This document shows positions 60,267 to 64,000 of a DNA stretch of 64,000 nucleotides, one piece after another (the first letter of the stretch is position 1; the number at the start of each line of letters is the position of its first letter). A program made the translations under genes and the position numbers. Below the pieces are notes generated by a model. That model was given only the letters and a program-made list of their open reading frames with translations, had not been told where the DNA came from and did not search any database. This stretch comes from Deltaproteobacteria bacterium (GTDB taxonomy: Bacteria > Myxococcota_A > UBA9160 > UBA6930), in contig JAJDAQ010000137.1 of the NCBI GenBank assembly GCA_029261815.1, forward strand, positions 1 to 64,000, in the 5' to 3' direction.

Positions 60267-61394
60267 ATGACCGTGGCCGACTACCCGATCATCTCCGCCG
60301 ACAGTCACATCTCGGAGCCCGCCAACACCTACGTCGACTACATCGACGCCAAGTGGAAGGACAAGGCACCGCAGATGAAGTACGTCGAGAAGCTCGGCGA
60401 CGCATTCTTCATCGATGGGATGCCCCGGCCGATCGCCATGGGACTCGTGGCGGCCGCCGGGAAGGAGCCGGAAGATATTCGCATCTCGGGTGTGAAGTTC
60501 GAAGACATGCACCCGGGCGGCTGGAACCCGCAGGCCCGAATTCCGGAACAGGACCGCGATGGCGTCGCCGCCGAGGTGATCTATCCGACGGTTGGAATGG
60601 TGCTCTGCAACCACCCCGACTTTGACTACAAGAAGGCTTGTTTCGCCGCGTACAACCGCTGGCTCGCCGAGTACTGCGAGCCCTATCCGACGCGACTGCT
60701 CGGCGCAGGCCAGGTCTCGATGCGAACCGTCGAAGACGGCATCGAGGAACTCGAGGAAGTGAAGCGACTCGGGCTCCGTGGCGTGATGATGCCCGGGAAC
60801 CCGGCACTCGAAGACTACGACTCGAAGATCTACGACCCCTTCTGGGACAAGGCCGTCGAACTCGGCCTCCCCTTGTCATTCCACATCCTCACCGACAGCG
60901 CCTCCGGGTTCAACGCAAAGACGCGTGGGCCGCGGCTCAACGGGTTCCTCAACATCGTGCGCGGCTGTCAGGACATCATGGGCACGCTGATCTACGGCGG
61001 CGTCTTCGATCGGCATCCCCAACTCAAGGTGGTGTGTGTCGAAGCGGATGCTGGCTGGGTACCGCATTACATGTATCGGATGGACCACGGCTACAAGCGC
61101 CACCGTCATTGGCTCGCGCCGGGCGACGAACTGAAGCGACTTCCCAGCGAGTACTTCTCCGAGCACATCTACACGACCTTCCAGGACGACTGGGTCGCCT
61201 TCAAGGTCGCCGACCTCATGAACTGGAAGCGCCTCATGTGGGCCAACGACTTCCCGCATAGCGACAGCACGTGGCCGTGGAGCCAGGAAATGTTGGCCGA
61301 ACACACCCAGCACCTGACCCCAGAACAGAAGCACGGGATCCTGTGCGGGAACGTGGCCGAACTCTACGGGATCGACACGGACGCGCTCCGTTAG
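60267..61394 (+). CDS. Amidohydrolase family protein (decarboxylase-like)
   Basis: 375 residues. ISADSHISEPANTY opens with the D-x-H metal motif; PGNPALEDYDSKIYDPFWDK and LPLSFHILTD give the next His, and WANDFPHSDSTWP near residue 335 is the C-terminal Asp motif. Members of this amidohydrolase_2 group are often decarboxylases of aromatic acids. GAGGAAC six bases before the ATG. Confidence 0.85.
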   Translation: MTVADYPIISADSHISEPANTYVDYIDAKWKDKAPQMKYVEKLGDAFFIDGMPRPIAMGLVAAAGKEPEDIRISGVKFEDMHPGGWNPQARIPEQDRDGVAAEVIYPTVGMVLCNHPDFDYKKACFAAYNRWLAEYCEPYPTRLLGAGQVSMRTVEDGIEELEEVKRLGLRGVMMPGNPALEDYDSKIYDPFWDKAVELGLPLSFHILTDSASGFNAKTRGPRLNGFLNIVRGCQDIMGTLIYGGVFDRHPQLKVVCVEADAGWVPHYMYRMDHGYKRHRHWLAPGDELKRLPSEYFSEHIYTTFQDDWVAFKVADLMNWKRLMWANDFPHSDSTWPWSQEMLAEHTQHLTPEQKHGILCGNVAELYGIDTDALR

Positions 61395-61420
61395 GCCAAG
61401 CCCCGTTAGGCGCGCGCGGC

Positions 61421-62893
61421 TCAGAGATAGCCGAGCGCTTCGAGCCGTGCGCGCTCGTCGTCGCTCATTGGGGTTTCGGGCGCCGGCCCGGGGGCCTCCG
61501 CGTCCGCGGGACGTCGCGCTTCAACGTACTCGCGGAGCAGCGCGACCGTTTCCGGGTCGTCGAGGGGATGCTGCTCGTCCGGATCAGTCGCCAGATCGAA
61601 GGCGGTCTCGCGAACGATTTCGCCCCAGGGGTCAACGGGCATGGACCCGGCCGGCAGCGGACCGATCCGGTCCTCGCGGACCGCGGCGGAACGCTCCTCG
61701 GGTGACAGCCAGCGGCGCGCCGCCAGATATTTCGTGTCGTCGACGACGACGCTCCGGAGCAGCAAGCGGCTCTGGATCCCGAGTTCGGCGTGGATCGGGC
61801 CGGTTCGGGGCCTGGGCTGCCAGGATTGACCGTCCCAGGCGAACAATGACTTTCCGTCGGTTTCGGCCCCCGTCTGCCCGACCAGGGCCAACAGCGATGG
61901 CAACACGTCAACGCCGGAGACCCGGTCCGGCACGCGCGCGGGCGCCAGGAGGGACGGCGCGTGGAAGATCAGTGGAACATGGATCGACTCCTCGAAGAGC
62001 GTCCACGCGTGCTCGACGTATCCGTGTTCGAGGAACTCCTCTCCGTGGTCCGACGTCACCACGACGAGCGCGTCCTCGAGCCGTCCCTGCGCGTCAAGTC
62101 CGGCGAGGAGCTTCCCCAGCGCCGCGTCTACATGGCGCAGTTCCGCGGCATAGCGTTCCCGCATGTCTTCGAAACGGGCTTCTCCTGGGCCGAACCCGTC
62201 CGCCTGAAGGGACGGCAGATCGCCGCGCACCTGATCGTAGAGAGCGACCGACGCTGGGGCGTCCGGCCAATCGACCGGGTCATACGGCGCATGCGGATCC
62301 AGGTAGTGGACGTAGAGGAAGACCGGCCGGTCCGGCTTCTCGGCGGCGAGCCGCAGCGCGGTCTGACTGACTTCGGGACTCTGCTGACTGACGTTCTGGG
62401 AGCCGCCCACCATCTGCTTCGCATCGAATCCACGGAGGAATCCTGGCGGATTCAGCATCACGCTCGCGCTGACCAGGATTGGGCGGCGTCCACTCCTCCG
62501 CATCCAGAACGGCACGGTGACGGAGTCACCGGCCGGCGCCGCATTCCAGCCGGTTCGGCCCACCGAAGACGGCAGCATGCCGGTAAAGAGGGACAACACC
62601 GATTCCCGCGTATAGGACGACGTCGAGGAGGCGCGTTCGAACATCACCCCCTCACGTGCCAGCCGGTCGAGCACGGGCGTGCCGCGGTCCTCCCCGGCCC
62701 ACGCCCCCACCGCATCCGCCCGAAGCGTATCGATCACGACGAGAACGATGTCGCGCGGGCGCGACGGCTCGGCGGCCGTTGCCGGCGCCGGCGGCGCGGT
62801 GGCGCTCCCACCAGGATCCTGGTCGCTGCAGCCGACGCTGGCCATCGCCAGTGCCCCGAGCAGGCAGGCCGAAGCCGCGCGTCTCAGCAACAT
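61421..62893 (-). CDS. Alkaline-phosphatase-superfamily (sulfatase-like) lipoprotein
   Basis: 490 residues. Lipobox LAMASVGC (Cys22). Metal sites VVIDTLRAD near residue 54 and VTSDHGEEFLEHG near 280 place it in the sulfatase/alkaline phosphatase superfamily, with LYVHYLDPHAPYDP near 195. The usual formylglycine motif C/S-x-P-x-R is not intact: the position reads SSYTRESVLSLFTG, with Tyr in place of Pro. So it may be a Ser/Thr phospho- or sulfo-hydrolase rather than a matured sulfatase. Start at 62893 overlaps the NAD-kinase-like stop by ten bases. Confidence 0.8.
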   Translation of the reverse strand: MLLRRAASACLLGALAMASVGCSDQDPGGSATAPPAPATAAEPSRPRDIVLVVIDTLRADAVGAWAGEDRGTPVLDRLAREGVMFERASSTSSYTRESVLSLFTGMLPSSVGRTGWNAAPAGDSVTVPFWMRRSGRRPILVSASVMLNPPGFLRGFDAKQMVGGSQNVSQQSPEVSQTALRLAAEKPDRPVFLYVHYLDPHAPYDPVDWPDAPASVALYDQVRGDLPSLQADGFGPGEARFEDMRERYAAELRHVDAALGKLLAGLDAQGRLEDALVVVTSDHGEEFLEHGYVEHAWTLFEESIHVPLIFHAPSLLAPARVPDRVSGVDVLPSLLALVGQTGAETDGKSLFAWDGQSWQPRPRTGPIHAELGIQSRLLLRSVVVDDTKYLAARRWLSPEERSAAVREDRIGPLPAGSMPVDPWGEIVRETAFDLATDPDEQHPLDDPETVALLREYVEARRPADAEAPGPAPETPMSDDERARLEALGYL

Positions 62894-63942
62894 CCGGCGA
62901 CGCCCTCGACAAGGTCGCCGTGGTCGTGCCAGTCGCGGTCGACGTAGAGGCCCCGCTCGGCCGCCAGGCTGAGCGCTCGCGACACATCGATGACATGCGG
63001 ACCGTCGCGAACGACGCGGATCTCGGCTCGCTCGCCAGCCGCCAGGACGCGTTCGCGATCCCCGTCGAACTCGATCAAGCCCGGGCCCTCGACGATGACG
63101 GGCTCTCCGAGTTCGATCCTCTCCACGCCGGAAACGTGCGCGGTCCGATAGATCCCGGGCGAAATCGGAGCGAGGAGCGGCTTCCCTCCCGCCCCGGGCG
63201 GAACGCAATGGACGACGACACCGAAGTCATCGGCGCGACGGCACGGGTACAGCAAGCCACCGAGCGGCGACATCCCCACGGAGTCCGGCTCGGCCCGCGC
63301 CAACACGACCTCGCGAATTTTTGCCGGATCGAAGGGGAGCAAGCTCCCGGGATGATCGTCTTCGACCAGGACTGCGTCGATGACCCCCATGCGCTCTTCG
63401 CCATCGGCATAACGAACGCGTACCAGCTTCGCGCGTTCGGCGATTTCGTCCGGCGCGATGCGACCCGAAGCGACCAGGCCCGCCGCCGCCCCGGCCAGCG
63501 TCGGCTCGACATGTTCGGGGAACACATTGTTCGTGCCGGTCGACAGGGGCATCAACACCGCATCCGGCCAGGCATCCGCGACGATTCGATTCGTCCCATC
63601 CCCGCCGAGGACGATGAGCACCGTGCACCCGGCTTCACGCATGGCGTGCACAGCGCGAACGGTATCCGCCGGCGTCGTCGTGAGGCGCCCGATGTCGAGT
63701 TGCTCGAGTGAAACGCCGACATCGAGGAACTCAACGGCGCGCTCCGTGACCCGAAAGAGATCCTTCACCCAACAAAAGCGACTCGCACCCGCCGCCGCGG
63801 CACCCACCACGGCTCGCTGGAGTTGGTTGCGCTTGCTCTCCGGCGTTTCGGATTGCGCGCGGCCGACGAGGCGGCGCACGTCGCGTCCGGACATGGGATT
63901 CACAATGAGCCCAATGGCTCCAGCGTCTGCGTGATTGGCCAT
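62884..63942 (-). CDS. ATP-NAD kinase/AcoX-like protein
   Basis: 352 residues. GLIVNPMSGRDVRRL near residue 11 and GGDGTNR near 111 are the diacylglycerol/NAD kinase-like fold signatures; LSTGTNNVFP near 127 is the NAD-kinase GTxN motif. The N-terminal SGRDVRRLV form and overall length resemble AcoX, a kinase-like protein of acetoin operons. The ATG at 63942 is chosen; another at 63978 is in frame and the window ends soon after, so the start is uncertain. It is followed by the lipoprotein gene with a ten-base overlap. Confidence 0.8.
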   Translation of the reverse strand: MANHADAGAIGLIVNPMSGRDVRRLVGRAQSETPESKRNQLQRAVVGAAAAGASRFCWVKDLFRVTERAVEFLDVGVSLEQLDIGRLTTTPADTVRAVHAMREAGCTVLIVLGGDGTNRIVADAWPDAVLMPLSTGTNNVFPEHVEPTLAGAAAGLVASGRIAPDEIAERAKLVRVRYADGEERMGVIDAVLVEDDHPGSLLPFDPAKIREVVLARAEPDSVGMSPLGGLLYPCRRADDFGVVVHCVPPGAGGKPLLAPISPGIYRTAHVSGVERIELGEPVIVEGPGLIEFDGDRERVLAAGERAEIRVVRDGPHVIDVSRALSLAAERGLYVDRDWHDHGDLVEGVAGCC

Positions 63943-64000
63943 GAACGGGGGTGTATCTGATCCAGGCGTGCATGCCATACTCCCCGGTCCCTGGTGCACG

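Noticed and set aside
1-64000. tRNA or rRNA genes, insertion sequences, integrases, prophage genes, replication origin
   Set aside because: I looked on both strands and found no cloverleaf, rRNA segment, transposase or integrase motif, or DnaA-box cluster that could be supported.

Overview
The window reads as a GC-rich (mostly G/C at third codon positions) chromosomal segment of a Gram-negative environmental bacterium. Support for this: several secreted lipoproteins with lipoboxes, a PEP-CTERM surface protein (no exosortase here), a TPR protein that runs into what looks like an outer-membrane barrel, a glutaminyl-tRNA synthetase, and many F420-type luciferase-like oxidoreductases, short-chain dehydrogenases and class III CoA-transferases. 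That mix is most familiar from deltaproteobacteria-related lineages (Myxococcota/Desulfobacterota/Binatota-like), but the placement is an inference. I see no rRNA, tRNA, CRISPR array, insertion sequence, integrase or phage gene, and no gap between genes longer than about 300 bases.

Layout. 1-5.8 kb: a PEP-CTERM protein coupled to a TPR/barrel protein that leaves the window, an RlmI-type rRNA methyltransferase, a CCA-adding/poly(A) polymerase family enzyme, a histidine phosphatase and a small unknown. 5.8-18.1 kb: two divergent, tightly overlapping operons for a lipid-linked or surface glycan. The left one (minus) encodes a UDP-galactopyranose-mutase-like flavoprotein with a fused membrane domain, a small membrane protein homologous to that domain, a polysaccharide deacetylase, a GT2 glycosyltransferase and a HAD-UbiA fusion. 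The right one (plus) encodes two GT4 enzymes, a sugar-nucleotide epimerase/dehydratase, a polyprenyl-phosphate-type GT2, a second flavoprotein and a flippase-like membrane protein. 18-29 kb: an MFS transporter, a Rieske-glutamate synthase fusion, an aldehyde dehydrogenase, an M48 protease lipoprotein, a carboxylesterase lipoprotein, glnS, prs with a structured leader, and a double PilZ protein.

29-62 kb is a long catabolic neighbourhood of short operons: acyl-CoA dehydrogenases (including an adjacent pair), two class III CoA-transferases, six short-chain dehydrogenase/reductase-type enzymes, three VOC proteins, two LLM oxidoreductases, a TauD dioxygenase, thioesterase, amidohydrolase, cyclase, esterases and hydrolases. 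This suits oxidation of hydrophobic acyl-CoA, terpenoid or aromatic compounds; the substrate cannot be read from sequence. A DUF523-DUF1722 (TudS/YbgA-like) protein and a metallo-beta-lactamase protein sit inside it. The right end has an alkaline-phosphatase-superfamily lipoprotein overlapping an NAD-kinase/AcoX-like gene.

Regulation. No recognisable DNA-binding regulator gene lies in the whole window, yet several palindromes sit at promoters: three tandem 25-bp units with a TetR-like palindrome at 35849-35923, a palindrome at 37846-37859, a large imperfect hairpin between the glycan operons, and hairpins just upstream of prs and of the PilZ gene. Four convergent gene pairs share their stop codons in a CTAG or CTAA tetranucleotide, and operon junctions often use ATGA/GTGA overlaps. 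A nitroreductase remnant with an in-frame internal deletion, a 21-bp inverted repeat around an 85-base core, and the duplicated membrane domain in the glycan locus are the most unusual items.
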